Assembly: GCF_000239815.1 (NCBI RefSeq)
Contig: NZ_CAFK01000246.1
Span: 1-64,000 of the forward strand
Length of the DNA: 64,000 bases
Direction: 5' to 3'
Source of the DNA: Bradyrhizobium sp. STM 3843
GTDB lineage: Bacteria > Pseudomonadota > Alphaproteobacteria > Rhizobiales > Xanthobacteraceae
Every line of letters begins with the position of its first letter. Position 1 is the stretch's first letter. The translations under genes and the position numbers were made by a program. This document shows, in pieces, positions 7,935 to 16,025 of this stretch. The notes beneath the pieces are model-generated. The model did no database searches and was not told the DNA's origin. It worked only from the letters and a program-made list of their open reading frames with translations.

Positions 7935-8357
7935 TCAGGTCGTCTCGTCCGCCTTTGCCGCGTCGTCCAGCCCCCGCTTCAGGGCAGCGCGGGCGGCGGC
8001 GCGATGGTCCGGCGTGATGTGCGAGGCGACCATGCGAATGGCGGTGGCGAGCACCGCCGCGTCATCGGTGAAGCCGAGCACCGGCATCATGTCCGGAATG
8101 AAGTCGAACGGCAGAATGAAATAGGCGATCGCGCCGAGCAGCGCGACCTGCACATGCCGCGGCGTCTCATGATCGAACGCGCAGTAATAGGCGGCCAGCA
8201 GGTCCTCGGCGAAGGGCAGCTTCGCCATCACGCGCTTGAATTTGATCCAGAACCTGCGGCGCACGCTGTCGCGGTCCCGCGCCAGGCGCTCGGCCGGTTC
8301 GAAACCCACGGTGTAGTCGGTGCTGTCGGATGCCACGTCTGGTTCCCCTTCTGTCAT
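7935..8357 (-). CDS. YkvA-family (DUF1232) protein
   Basis: A 140-residue protein with the DUF1232 core: AYFILPFDFIPDMMP followed by GFTDDAAVL at about residues 78-102. This short hydrophobic hairpin with conserved D-x-I-P-D is the family signature. Function is unknown; members are small, probably membrane-associated and often near stress or housekeeping genes. The N-terminal 50 residues are charged and specific to this protein. It is downstream of phhB on the same strand, with a 90-base gap. It is convergent with the TAXI gene across the terminator at 7847. Confidence 0.85.
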   Translation of the reverse strand: MTEGEPDVASDSTDYTVGFEPAERLARDRDSVRRRFWIKFKRVMAKLPFAEDLLAAYYCAFDHETPRHVQVALLGAIAYFILPFDFIPDMMPVLGFTDDAAVLATAIRMVASHITPDHRAAARAALKRGLDDAAKADETT

Positions 8358-8447
8358 ACGTCGACAGTGTCCCTGCCAAAATGTGGTGACGGCAACGCTG
8401 CCCGCAAGACATGCAGGAGCAGCGCTTGAGCAAGGAAGACCGACGGC

Positions 8448-8750
8448 TCAAGCGCCCATCTGCGTGGCGATTGCGTCCATCGCCCGGGCCAGCTCGATAT
8501 CCAGGGCGGTGACGCCACCGGCGTCATGCGTCGCCAGCACCACCTCGACGGTGCGGTAGACATTGCGCCATTCCGGATGATGGTCGCGCTTTTCGGCCAC
8601 CAGCGCGACCCTGCACATGAAGCCGAACGCGGCGTTGAAGTCCTTGAAGGTGAAGGTCCGGGTGATCGCTTCACGCCCGGTCAGTTCAGTCCAGCCGGAA
8701 AGCGTCTCCAGGGCTGAGGCCCGTGCGTCGGCCGACAATCGCTCCGCCAT
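8448..8750 (-). CDS. phhB: Pterin-4-alpha-carbinolamine dehydratase
   Basis: A 100-residue protein, the normal length. The active-site signature EKRDHHPEWRNVY (His57, His58, Trp61) and the third histidine in LATHDAGGVT (His75) are all present. The enzyme dehydrates 4a-hydroxytetrahydropterin, recycling the pterin cofactor of phenylalanine hydroxylase; in bacteria it may also serve molybdopterin-related chemistry. ATG at 8750 has a strong ribosome site (GAGGGAG). No phenylalanine hydroxylase gene is in the window. Confidence 0.93.
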   Translation of the reverse strand: MAERLSADARASALETLSGWTELTGREAITRTFTFKDFNAAFGFMCRVALVAEKRDHHPEWRNVYRTVEVVLATHDAGGVTALDIELARAMDAIATQMGA

Positions 8751-9062
8751 GATCGGACTCCCTCTCGTTCATTTTCCCTCATTTGTCCCCGATGAGGGCA
8801 CAGCCCACGCCGGACACGGCGCGACCGACAGATCCGGTACAAACATACTTCTGCCCGCGCCCGTTCGCCGCAAGGGGAACCTTCACCGGAACAGACCCGA
8901 AATCATGGATCTGTCGCATTCAGACGACTTGCGCACATCCGAGTAACCATGACGCAGATGTAACCCTGCTGTTGCAAGATATTTGCTACAAGTTTGGTCT
9001 AGCGGCTTGGAACCAGACCCTCGGCGATTGTTGCCAGCGCGATCATGGGAGGATTGGACCTG
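8751..9062. other. Gene-free stretch between divergent phhB and TAXI genes
   Basis: About 310 bases without a supported gene. It must contain promoters for both flanking genes. I see no clear palindrome, terminator or sigma consensus in it. Confidence 0.5.
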
Positions 9063-10451
9063 GTGGAAGCTCAGACCCCAGCGACACCGCGCGTCACGGT
9101 GCGTCCTGCCGTGTTCATCGTCATCGCGGGCCTCCTCGCGATTATCGGCGCGCTGGCTGGCGGCTACTACTTCGCGATGCGCCCGGTGCCGCTGAAGATC
9201 GCGGTCGGCCCCCCCAACAGCGACGACCTCAAGGTGGTGCAGGCGCTGACCCAGGCCTTTTCGCAAAATCATTCTTATGTGCGGCTGCGACCGGTGCAGA
9301 CCGAAGGCGCCGCTGAAAGCGCGCAGGCGCTCGCCGACGGCAAGGTCGATCTCGCCATCATCAGAGGTGACCTCAACGTGCCGAAGAATGCGCAAGCCGT
9401 TGCGACCTTGCGCAAGAATGTCGTGGTGCTGTGGGTGCCGGCGGGTCGCGGCAAGGGCAAGAAAGGCGGCAAGATCACCAAGATCTCGCAGCTTGCCGGC
9501 CACAAGATCGGCGTCATCGGCCGCACCCCCGCCAACGTCAACCTGCTCAAGGTGATCCTGCAGCAATATGGCGTCGATCCCGGCAAGGTCGAGATCCTCC
9601 AATTCCCGGTGACAGAGGCCCTGGATGCGGTGCGCAGCCAGAAGGCCGACGTCTGGCTGGCGGCGGGGCCCGTCAACAGCAAGATCACGACCGAAGCGAT
9701 CGCTGCCTCGACCAAGGACGGCGGCACGCCGACCTTCCTTGCCATCGACTCGGCGGAAGCAATCGCGCAGAACCACCAGGAATATGAATCGGCCGACATC
9801 CCGGCCGGCGCCTTCGGCGGCTCGCCGGACCGGCCCGATGACGAGGTGAAGACGATCAGCTTCAACCACCACGTCGTGGCGCGCAAGGGCCTGTCGGAAT
9901 CGACGGTTGCGGCCTTCACCCGCCAGCTGTTCTCGGTGCGTCAGCAGCTGATGTCGGAATTCCCGCTGGCCGCCAAGATCGAGACCCCCGATACCGATAA
10001 GGACGCCGCCATCCCGGCGCATCCGGGCGCGGCCGCCTTCGTCGACGGCGAGGAAAAGACCTTCCTCGACCGCTACAGCGATTTCATCTGGTGGGGACTG
10101 ATGGCGCTGTCCGCGATGGGCTCGGCCGGCGCATGGTTTGCCGGCTACCTGAAAAAGGATGAGCGGATCATCAACACCTCGATGCGCGACCGGCTGCTCG
10201 ACATGATCACGATCGCGCGCAAGAGCGATTCCTCCGAGGAGCTCGACAATCTGCAGAGCGAGGCCGACGATATCCTGCGCAACACGCTGGCCTGTTTCGA
10301 GGACGGCGCGATCGATCACGCCGCGCTGACCGCCTTCAACATCGCGCTCGAGCAGTTCCACAACGCGGTGGCCGATCGCAAATTGATCCTGATGAGCATG
10401 CCGCAAAATCTTCAGCGCACCGGCGCGCAATTGCGCGCCACGGGCACCTAG
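9063..10451 (+). CDS. TAXI-family binding protein anchored by two membrane segments
   Basis: About 462 residues. One membrane segment near residues 12-36 is followed by a TAXI-type domain (from LKIAVGPPNSDD to roughly residue 320), a second membrane segment at about 340-363 (FIWWGLMALSAMGSAGAWF), and a 99-residue helical C-terminal tail that should lie in the cytoplasm. This differs from ordinary secreted TAXI proteins and suggests a sensor-like or tethered role rather than simple delivery to a TRAP permease; that is inference. An ATG exists at 9045, but GGAGG at 9048-9052 sits inside that extension and is well placed for the GTG at 9063, so I prefer the GTG. No permease gene is adjacent. Confidence 0.78.
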   Translation: MEAQTPATPRVTVRPAVFIVIAGLLAIIGALAGGYYFAMRPVPLKIAVGPPNSDDLKVVQALTQAFSQNHSYVRLRPVQTEGAAESAQALADGKVDLAIIRGDLNVPKNAQAVATLRKNVVVLWVPAGRGKGKKGGKITKISQLAGHKIGVIGRTPANVNLLKVILQQYGVDPGKVEILQFPVTEALDAVRSQKADVWLAAGPVNSKITTEAIAASTKDGGTPTFLAIDSAEAIAQNHQEYESADIPAGAFGGSPDRPDDEVKTISFNHHVVARKGLSESTVAAFTRQLFSVRQQLMSEFPLAAKIETPDTDKDAAIPAHPGAAAFVDGEEKTFLDRYSDFIWWGLMALSAMGSAGAWFAGYLKKDERIINTSMRDRLLDMITIARKSDSSEELDNLQSEADDILRNTLACFEDGAIDHAALTAFNIALEQFHNAVADRKLILMSMPQNLQRTGAQLRATGT

Positions 10452-10520
10452 CTGGATCAGCATCGCCGGCGCATACCGGACAGGCGGTCATCAATCGCAA
10501 TCCGCCACAGCGGCGTTCCG

Positions 10521-10538
10521 CTGTAATCCGGATGTCAC
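10521..10538 (+). promoter_or_regulatory. Candidate Pho box upstream of phoD
   Basis: CTGTAAT-CCGG-ATGTCAC shows two heptamers, each 6 of 7 to the PhoB half-site CTGTCA(T/C), spaced 11 bases apart as required. It ends 66 bases before the phoD start. PhoB control of PhoD-type phosphatases is well known, which makes the match credible. Confidence 0.55.
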
Positions 10539-10604
10539 GGAGTTTTCCTACCTGTCTTGCGCCGTTGCGCCGGCACAGTCCGTCGGCCGACCCGGGAGAT
10601 GTCC

Positions 10605-12179
10605 ATGACGATCCGAATCCCACGCCACAATTTGCGCAGGCTGTCGCGCCGCCGCTTCCTCTCCACCGCGGCCGCTGCCGGCGTCAGCACGCTGGCCCTG
10701 CCCTACCTCAGCCGCGCCTCCGACCGGCCGCAGGTCACCCACGGCGTGCAGTCCGGTGACGTCACCATGGATGGCGGTGTGATCTGGTCGCGCGCCGACC
10801 GCCCCTCGCAGATGCTGGTCGAGGTCGCGACGTCAGACACGTTCAAGGATGCCCGCGCGCTGCCGCCGATCGCGGCGCTGCCGGAAAGCGACTACACCGC
10901 CAAGATGCTGGTCGAGAACCTGCCGGGCGGCCAGGATATCTTCTACCGCGTCAAATTCCGCGACCTGTCGCATCCCGATGTCGAAAGCGAGCCGGTGACC
11001 GGCCGCTTCCGCACCGCGCCGTCGGACAAGCGCGACGTCAGCTTCGTGTGGGGCGGCGATGTCGCAGGGCAAGGCTGGGGCATCAATGCTGACGACGGCG
11101 GCATGTTCACCTTTTCGGCGATGAAGAAGCACCGGCCGGATTTCTTCATCCATTCCGGCGACACCATCTATGCCGACGGCGTGATCACCTCCGAGGTCAA
11201 GCTGTCCGACGGCAAGCTGTGGAAGAACCTGACCATCCCGGAGAAGGCTAAGGTCGCCGAAACCCTCGACGAATTCCGCGCAGCGCATAAGTACAATTTC
11301 CTTGACGACAATGTCCGCGCCTTCAATGCCGAGGTGCCGATCTTCGTGCAGTGGGACGATCATGAGGTGACCAACAACTGGTCCGCCTCGAAGGATCTCC
11401 CCGCGACCTACAAGGAGCGCAACATCCAGCTGCTGGCGGCGCGCGCCGCGCGCGCCTTCCACGAGATGTATCCCTTGCGCGAAAGCATCGTCGAGCCCGG
11501 GCGCGTCTATCGCAGCATCTCCTACGGGCCGCATCTCGACGTCTTCATGCTGGATGAGCGCTCCTATCGCGGCCCCAACGGTCCGAACCAGCAGAGCGAA
11601 TATGGCCCCGACGCCTATTTCATTGGGCCGGAGCAGATGCGCTGGCTGAAGCGGGCGCTGTTGAACTCGCGCGCGACCTGGAAGGTGATCGCCTCCGACA
11701 TGCCGCTCAGCCTGATCGTCTATGACGATGCCGCCAACAAAAAGGGCTCCGAAGCCTTCGCGCAGGGCGATGGCCCGCCGCGCGGCCGCGAGCTCGAGAT
11801 CGCCGAGATCCTCCGCTTCATCAAGACGGCGCCGATCCAGAACACGGTGTGGCTGACCGCCGACGTGCATTACGCCGCGGCGCATTACTACGATCCGAAC
11901 AAGGCGCAGTTCCAGGATTTCGAGCCGTTCTGGGAATTCGTCTCCGGCCCGCTGCACGCCGGCACGTTCGGGCCGAACGAGCTCGACAACACCTTCGGCC
12001 CCGAGGTGCGCTTCATCAAGGCGCCCGGCCTCGACAAGCAGAACCTGCCGCCGTCAGCCGGCATGCAGTTCTTCGGCCACGTCAAGATCGAGGGTGCCAC
12101 CGGGCAGATGACCGTGACATTGCGCGATCGCACCGACATCGCGCTGTGGTCGACCACGCTCGATCCGAAGCTGGGGTAA
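10605..12179 (+). CDS. phoD: Alkaline phosphatase D (Tat-exported)
   Basis: A 524-residue PhoD-family phosphatase/phosphodiesterase. The N-terminus carries a twin-arginine signal (SRRRFL at 14-19 followed by an alanine-rich helix), so it is exported folded. Metal-site motifs appear in order: WGGDVAG, HSGDTIYADG, QWDDHEVTNNW and LTADVHYAAAH. It releases phosphate from organic phosphate esters in the periplasm, using calcium and iron in characterised members. The ATG at 10605 is favoured over an in-frame ATG two codons earlier because GGGAG is spaced six bases from it. A candidate Pho box lies upstream. Confidence 0.93.
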   Translation: MTIRIPRHNLRRLSRRRFLSTAAAAGVSTLALPYLSRASDRPQVTHGVQSGDVTMDGGVIWSRADRPSQMLVEVATSDTFKDARALPPIAALPESDYTAKMLVENLPGGQDIFYRVKFRDLSHPDVESEPVTGRFRTAPSDKRDVSFVWGGDVAGQGWGINADDGGMFTFSAMKKHRPDFFIHSGDTIYADGVITSEVKLSDGKLWKNLTIPEKAKVAETLDEFRAAHKYNFLDDNVRAFNAEVPIFVQWDDHEVTNNWSASKDLPATYKERNIQLLAARAARAFHEMYPLRESIVEPGRVYRSISYGPHLDVFMLDERSYRGPNGPNQQSEYGPDAYFIGPEQMRWLKRALLNSRATWKVIASDMPLSLIVYDDAANKKGSEAFAQGDGPPRGRELEIAEILRFIKTAPIQNTVWLTADVHYAAAHYYDPNKAQFQDFEPFWEFVSGPLHAGTFGPNELDNTFGPEVRFIKAPGLDKQNLPPSAGMQFFGHVKIEGATGQMTVTLRDRTDIALWSTTLDPKLG

Positions 12180-12219
12180 GCGACATCTGCTGACCCGGCC
12201 ATCGCTCGCACAGTTCGTC

Positions 12220-12245
12220 CCTCTCCCCGCGCGGGGAGAGGCTTT
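12220..12245. terminator. 22-bp perfect palindrome between convergent genes
   Basis: cctctccccgc (12220-12230) abuts its exact reverse complement gcggggagagg (12231-12241), followed by cttt. It lies between the ends of phoD and the receiver-domain gene, so it may terminate both. The word also resembles a common short genomic repeat, so function is uncertain. Confidence 0.45.
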
Positions 12246-12275
12246 CAAGCAAGCTCCTGGCACCGAGCGGCGGCG

Positions 12276-12650
12276 TCAGCCCTTCCGCCGCAGCGCCGCT
12301 TCGAGCGCATCGAGGGAGCACGGCTTCGGCAGCCGCGGCCGGTCGGCAAATTCCGCCGGCACGCGGTCGGCGTCGTACCCCGTCGCAAACGCAAAGGGAA
12401 TCTGCAGCGCGGCGAGCCGCTCAGCCACCGCAAAGCTGTTCTCGCGGACGAGGCCGACATCGAGCAGCGCGAAATCCGGCGCACGTGCATCGATCATGAC
12501 AAGCGCTTTTGCAACGCTTGCGGCGACGCGCACGGCCGGCACGCCGAAGCCGAGGATCGTATCTTCCAGACCCAGCGCGATGATCGGATCGTCCTCGACG
12601 ATCAGAACGTCCTGATAATACGCGGGCAAGCCGGGCTGCGAGCCGGTCAT
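12276..12650 (-). CDS. Single-domain response regulator (receiver)
   Basis: A 124-residue stand-alone receiver domain. The acidic pair EDDP (about 19-22), the phosphoacceptor in LLDVGL, the switch threonine in FATGY and the lysine in PKP are all present, so it should be phosphorylatable. There is no output domain, so it probably acts through a partner protein or a phosphorelay. The open frame continues far upstream, but the upstream part is antisense to the Crp/Fnr gene; the ATG at 12650 gives a normal receiver start (an ATG near 12738 is an alternative). No histidine kinase is adjacent. It is transcribed divergently from the Crp/Fnr regulator. Confidence 0.82.
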   Translation of the reverse strand: MTGSQPGLPAYYQDVLIVEDDPIIALGLEDTILGFGVPAVRVAASVAKALVMIDARAPDFALLDVGLVRENSFAVAERLAALQIPFAFATGYDADRVPAEFADRPRLPKPCSLDALEAALRRKG

Positions 12651-12812
12651 AAGCGGGGTTCCAGATATGGAGGACGGCCCCCGCAGCCAGCGCCTTCGCA
12701 CAAGCACGCCGGCGGGTTCCTGGAACGAAACCACCATACCAGAGTTCCTTTGTCGGTGCACTTGTGAACACAAGGTGCACAGATCACGCATGCGTGCCGC
12801 AGGGGAGCCGAG

Positions 12813-13574
12813 ATGCTGAGCCAAGGTGTGACGACACTTGCCCGGGAACGCCCCGACAACAATCTCCTGCGGCGGCTGAGCCCGGCGGACTACGCGCTGA
12901 TCGCACCCTACCTGACCGAGGACCGCGCGACGCCGAACGAGCTGCTCTACAGTCCGGGCGACGACGTGCAGATCGTGCATTTTCCCTGCGGCCCGGCGCT
13001 GACGTCCTATCTCGTTGCCAACGAGGACGGCCGTGACGTCGAGACCATTCTGGTCGGCCGCGAAGGCGCAGTCGGCGGTATCGTCAGCGAAGGGTATCTG
13101 CCAGCCTATACGCGCATCGTCGTCAAATTCGGCGGCCCGTTTGCCCGGCTTCCCGTCGCCCGGCTGGCCGCCGCCAAGCTGCAATCGAAGACCTTGCGAA
13201 ACGTGTTCGCCCGCTACGCCGACTGCATGCTGGCGCAGATGTTCCAGTCCAGCGCCTGCAATGCCATCCACTCGATCGAGCAGCGCACGGCGAAATGGAT
13301 CATCTCGGCCATGGAGCGCACCGATGGCAACGGTACGGTGCCGCTGACCCACGAGCAGCTCGCGACCCTGCTCGGGGTCGGGCGCAGCTATGCCAGCCGC
13401 GTGATCCAGACCTTCAAGGCCGAAGGCATCCTGGACACCCGGCGCGGTGCGATCATGGTGCGCGCGGCAGACGCGCTGAAGCACCGCTCCTGCCTCTGCA
13501 ACGAAGCGGTGAAGAGCCATTTCGAGGAGGTGCTGCGCGGCGTCTATCCGACCGATCAGGCCGCGGTCGGCTAG
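12813..13574 (+). CDS. Crp/Fnr-family transcriptional regulator
   Basis: A 253-residue regulator: an N-terminal cyclic-nucleotide-binding-like beta-barrel (about 25-145) and a C-terminal winged helix with the recognition helix in LTHEQLATLLGVGRSYASRVIQ. The N-terminal cysteine cluster of Fnr is absent, so it does not sense oxygen by an iron-sulfur cluster. This subtype is abundant in Bradyrhizobium and often paired with orphan receivers. The start at 12813 has a good ribosome site (GGGGAG). Its target is unknown; the divergent receiver gene and the following Lgt-like unit are candidates by position. Confidence 0.88.
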   Translation: MLSQGVTTLARERPDNNLLRRLSPADYALIAPYLTEDRATPNELLYSPGDDVQIVHFPCGPALTSYLVANEDGRDVETILVGREGAVGGIVSEGYLPAYTRIVVKFGGPFARLPVARLAAAKLQSKTLRNVFARYADCMLAQMFQSSACNAIHSIEQRTAKWIISAMERTDGNGTVPLTHEQLATLLGVGRSYASRVIQTFKAEGILDTRRGAIMVRAADALKHRSCLCNEAVKSHFEEVLRGVYPTDQAAVG

Positions 13575-13652
13575 CCGCCCTTGCAAATGGCATTTGCCAT
13601 CCCCGAGCGGAACTTGCCATAGTCCGGACCGCTAGCCGGACGATGGGGGGTC

Positions 13653-14372
13653 ATGGACGGGGCGGCTCTGCATGCGACCTTCGACGTTGTTGCCTGGCTC
13701 GCCGCGGGCGCCGCGGGCTGGTGGCTGTCGCGCGTCCAGCGCCTGAGCTTTCCGCAGCAGTCGACCGCGTGGCCCTACGTCGCGGCGCTGTTGTTCGGCG
13801 CCGGCGTTGGCGCGTATCTGTTCGGCACCCTCAATCTTTGGCTTTCCGGCCTTGCCGGCGTCGCGCGCTCGGTCGAAGGCGCGCTGGCCGGCGGCATCGT
13901 CGCCGTCGAGCTGTACAAATGGCGGCATGGCATCACCTTGCGCACCGGCGCGCGTTTCGCGCTGCCGCTGGCGCTCGGCATCGCGGTCGGCCGGATCGGC
14001 TGCTATGTGGCCGGGCTCGACGACTTCACCTACGGCACGCCGACGACGCTGCCCTGGGGTCATGATTTCGGCGACGGCATCCCACGTCATCCGGTGCAGC
14101 TCTATGAGAGCGCCGCGATGGCCGCCTTCGCGGCCGCTTACGTCGCCGCCGTGCTGCGGCGGAACGAAGCCATCATCGCCAACGGCTTCTACCTCGCGCT
14201 CGGCTTCTACGGCGCCCAGCGCTTCCTGTGGGAACTCCTCAAGCCCTACGGTCCAATCGTCGGACCGCTGACGCTGTTTCACCTGCTGTCGCTCGGCATT
14301 GTCGCCTACAGTGCCGCCATGCTGGCGACAGCGCCGCCAGCAAAGGTCATGCATGAACGCGCCGTTGCGTAA
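13653..14372 (+). CDS. Lgt-like (prolipoprotein diacylglyceryl transferase family) membrane protein
   Basis: A 239-residue polytopic membrane protein with clear Lgt-family features: GRIGCY (113-118) containing the conserved arginine (R114), and RHPVQLYES (145-153). Lgt moves diacylglycerol from phosphatidylglycerol to prolipoproteins. Two residues considered important in E. coli Lgt appear changed: the histidine of the HGG motif aligns with Glu75 (VEGALAGG), and the Asn after R-I-G is Cys117. It is also shorter than canonical Lgt (about 280-290). It is therefore probably a paralog with another acceptor or donor. It overlaps the following radical SAM gene by 20 bases and has a strong ribosome site (GGGGGG). 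Confidence 0.8.
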   Translation: MDGAALHATFDVVAWLAAGAAGWWLSRVQRLSFPQQSTAWPYVAALLFGAGVGAYLFGTLNLWLSGLAGVARSVEGALAGGIVAVELYKWRHGITLRTGARFALPLALGIAVGRIGCYVAGLDDFTYGTPTTLPWGHDFGDGIPRHPVQLYESAAMAAFAAAYVAAVLRRNEAIIANGFYLALGFYGAQRFLWELLKPYGPIVGPLTLFHLLSLGIVAYSAAMLATAPPAKVMHERAVA

Positions 14373-15765
14373 ATCCCGGCCCTACGTGTTCTGGGGCCAG
14401 ACCGAATCGCTCTGCGAAACCTGCCTCGCTTTGGTGCCGACCAAGATTCAGATCCTCGACAATGAGGTCTGGTACGAGAAGCGCTGCCCGGAGCACGGGG
14501 TGCAATCGACGCTGATCTCGAACGACGCGGCCTATTGGCGGCGCTGCAAGGACTTCATCAAGCCGGGCGACACGCCGCTCGCCTTTCAACGCCGCACTGA
14601 ATTCGGCTGCCCCTATGATTGCGGCCTCTGCCCGGATCACGAGCAGCATTCCTGCTTGGCGCTGATCGAGATCACCGACCACTGCAATCTGACCTGCCCG
14701 GTGTGCTTCGCGGAGTCCTCGCCGCAGCGCTCGCATTTCACGCCGCTCCCGACGATCGAGCGGATGCTGGATGCGCTGGTCCGAAGCGAGGGCGAGCCGG
14801 ACCTGGTGCAGATCTCCGGCGGTGAGCCGACCCTGCATCCGGATTTCTTCGCCATTCTCGCCGCGGTCCGGGCGCGCCCGATCCGCCATGTGATGATCAA
14901 CACCAACGGCTTGCGGATTGCCCGCGAGCCGGATTTCGTAGCTCGGCTGGCGGAAAACAAGCGCGGCCTGGAAGTCTATCTGCAGTTCGATTCGCTCTCG
15001 CGCGAGGGGCTCACCGAGCTGCGCGGCGCCGATCTGCGCCGCATCCGCCAGGAGGCGCTGGAGGCTCTCGAACGGCACGGGCTTTCGACCACGCTGGTCG
15101 TCACTGTGAAGCGCGGCGTCAACGATCACGAGATCGGCGACATCGTCCGCCACGCGCTGCAATGGCGCTGCGTCCGCGGCGTGACGCTGCAGCCGGTGCA
15201 GGATGCCGGCCGCAACGAGAACTTCAACAAGGATACCGACCGCATCATGCTGTCGGAGATCCGCCGGCGCGTCGTCGAGACCGGCGTGTTCGGCGAGCAG
15301 GACATGATCCCGCTGCCCTGCAACCCCGAAAGCATCTCGATCGGCTACGGCCTGCGCAACGGCACCACCGTGCTGCCGCTGACCTCGATGATTCCGCAGG
15401 AGGAGCTGCTGTCGGTGATGCCGAATACGATCAGCCCGGAAAAGTATCCGGCGCTGCGCGAGAAATTCATCGAGCTGTTCTCGCTGTCGTCAGGTCCCCT
15501 CAACACCGGCCAGCGCGTCGCCGAGTTTTTGTGCTGCCTGCCGGCGGTCGAAGTGCCGGAGAACCTCGGTTACGAAAACGTCTTCCGCGTCACCATCGTG
15601 CAATTTCTCGACCGCTTCAATTTCTGCGTCGGCAACGTCAAGCGCTCGTGCATCCATTTCGTGACCGAAAGCGGCGAGATCATCCCGTTCGACACATACA
15701 ACCTGTTCTATCGCAACGGGGCCATTGACGGCATCCGTAAGCGGCTGGCGAAAGGCCGGGCATGA
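14353..15765 (+). CDS. Radical SAM protein resembling tetraether lipid synthase (Tes)
   Basis: A 470-residue radical SAM protein. Cysteines in order: an N-terminal C21-x2-C24 with C45 (rubredoxin/zinc-like), CPYDCGLCPDHEQHSC (86-101) able to hold an extra cluster, the radical SAM motif C111-x3-C115-x2-C118, GGEP at 156-159, and a C-terminal cysteine-containing region (FCVGNVKRSCIHF, then IIPFDTYN). This overall pattern matches, from memory, archaeal Tes (MA_1486 and MJ0619), which couples lipid tails carbon to carbon. The bacterial substrate is unknown. The ATG at 14353 lies inside the Lgt-like gene, implying translational coupling. An in-frame extension upstream exists but overlaps that gene further and lacks homology. 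Confidence 0.8.
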   Translation: MNAPLRKSRPYVFWGQTESLCETCLALVPTKIQILDNEVWYEKRCPEHGVQSTLISNDAAYWRRCKDFIKPGDTPLAFQRRTEFGCPYDCGLCPDHEQHSCLALIEITDHCNLTCPVCFAESSPQRSHFTPLPTIERMLDALVRSEGEPDLVQISGGEPTLHPDFFAILAAVRARPIRHVMINTNGLRIAREPDFVARLAENKRGLEVYLQFDSLSREGLTELRGADLRRIRQEALEALERHGLSTTLVVTVKRGVNDHEIGDIVRHALQWRCVRGVTLQPVQDAGRNENFNKDTDRIMLSEIRRRVVETGVFGEQDMIPLPCNPESISIGYGLRNGTTVLPLTSMIPQEELLSVMPNTISPEKYPALREKFIELFSLSSGPLNTGQRVAEFLCCLPAVEVPENLGYENVFRVTIVQFLDRFNFCVGNVKRSCIHFVTESGEIIPFDTYNLFYRNGAIDGIRKRLAKGRA

Positions 15766-16025
15766 GCGATCCGGATTCCGGTTCATTCTCACCGCAGCAG
15801 AAGCCTCGGCCCTCTGTACTGGGAGGCTGCTTCACGGCAGTATTCGCTGTCTTTCTTGTACTGATCGCGCTTGCGTTGCTGGTACCGGGGTTATGTCTCG
15901 TCGGCGGCTTGCGTGCGTCCGATCTCGCCACTTCGTTCGGTTGGCTCGTGCTCGGCGCGATCTCTCTCGGCGGGCTCCTGATTTTCTTCGCAATCTGGCT
16001 CATGAGGCCGCGCCGCCATGAGTGA
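15762..16025 (+). CDS. Small two-helix membrane protein, first of a tandem pair
   Basis: An 87-residue protein with a hydrophilic proline-containing N-terminus and two membrane segments (about 21-46 and 58-80), ending in RPRRHE. Its ATG overlaps the stop of the radical SAM gene by four bases (ATGA), so translation is coupled. It shares the layout G-C-(F/L)-T ... P-x-x-C with the next protein, suggesting tandem duplication. No known domain. By context it may anchor or assist the radical SAM enzyme at the membrane; this is inference. Confidence 0.7.
   Translation: MSDPDSGSFSPQQKPRPSVLGGCFTAVFAVFLVLIALALLVPGLCLVGGLRASDLATSFGWLVLGAISLGGLLIFFAIWLMRPRRHE

Noticed and set aside
8883..10463. 526-codon open frame antisense to the anchored TAXI gene
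   Set aside because: Its protein is His/Asp/Arg-rich low-complexity, shows no family pattern and lies entirely opposite a gene with clear domains; typical of high-GC DNA.
12651..13586. Long N-terminal extension of the receiver gene
   Set aside because: The extension is antisense to the Crp/Fnr gene; the receiver fold starts at 12650.
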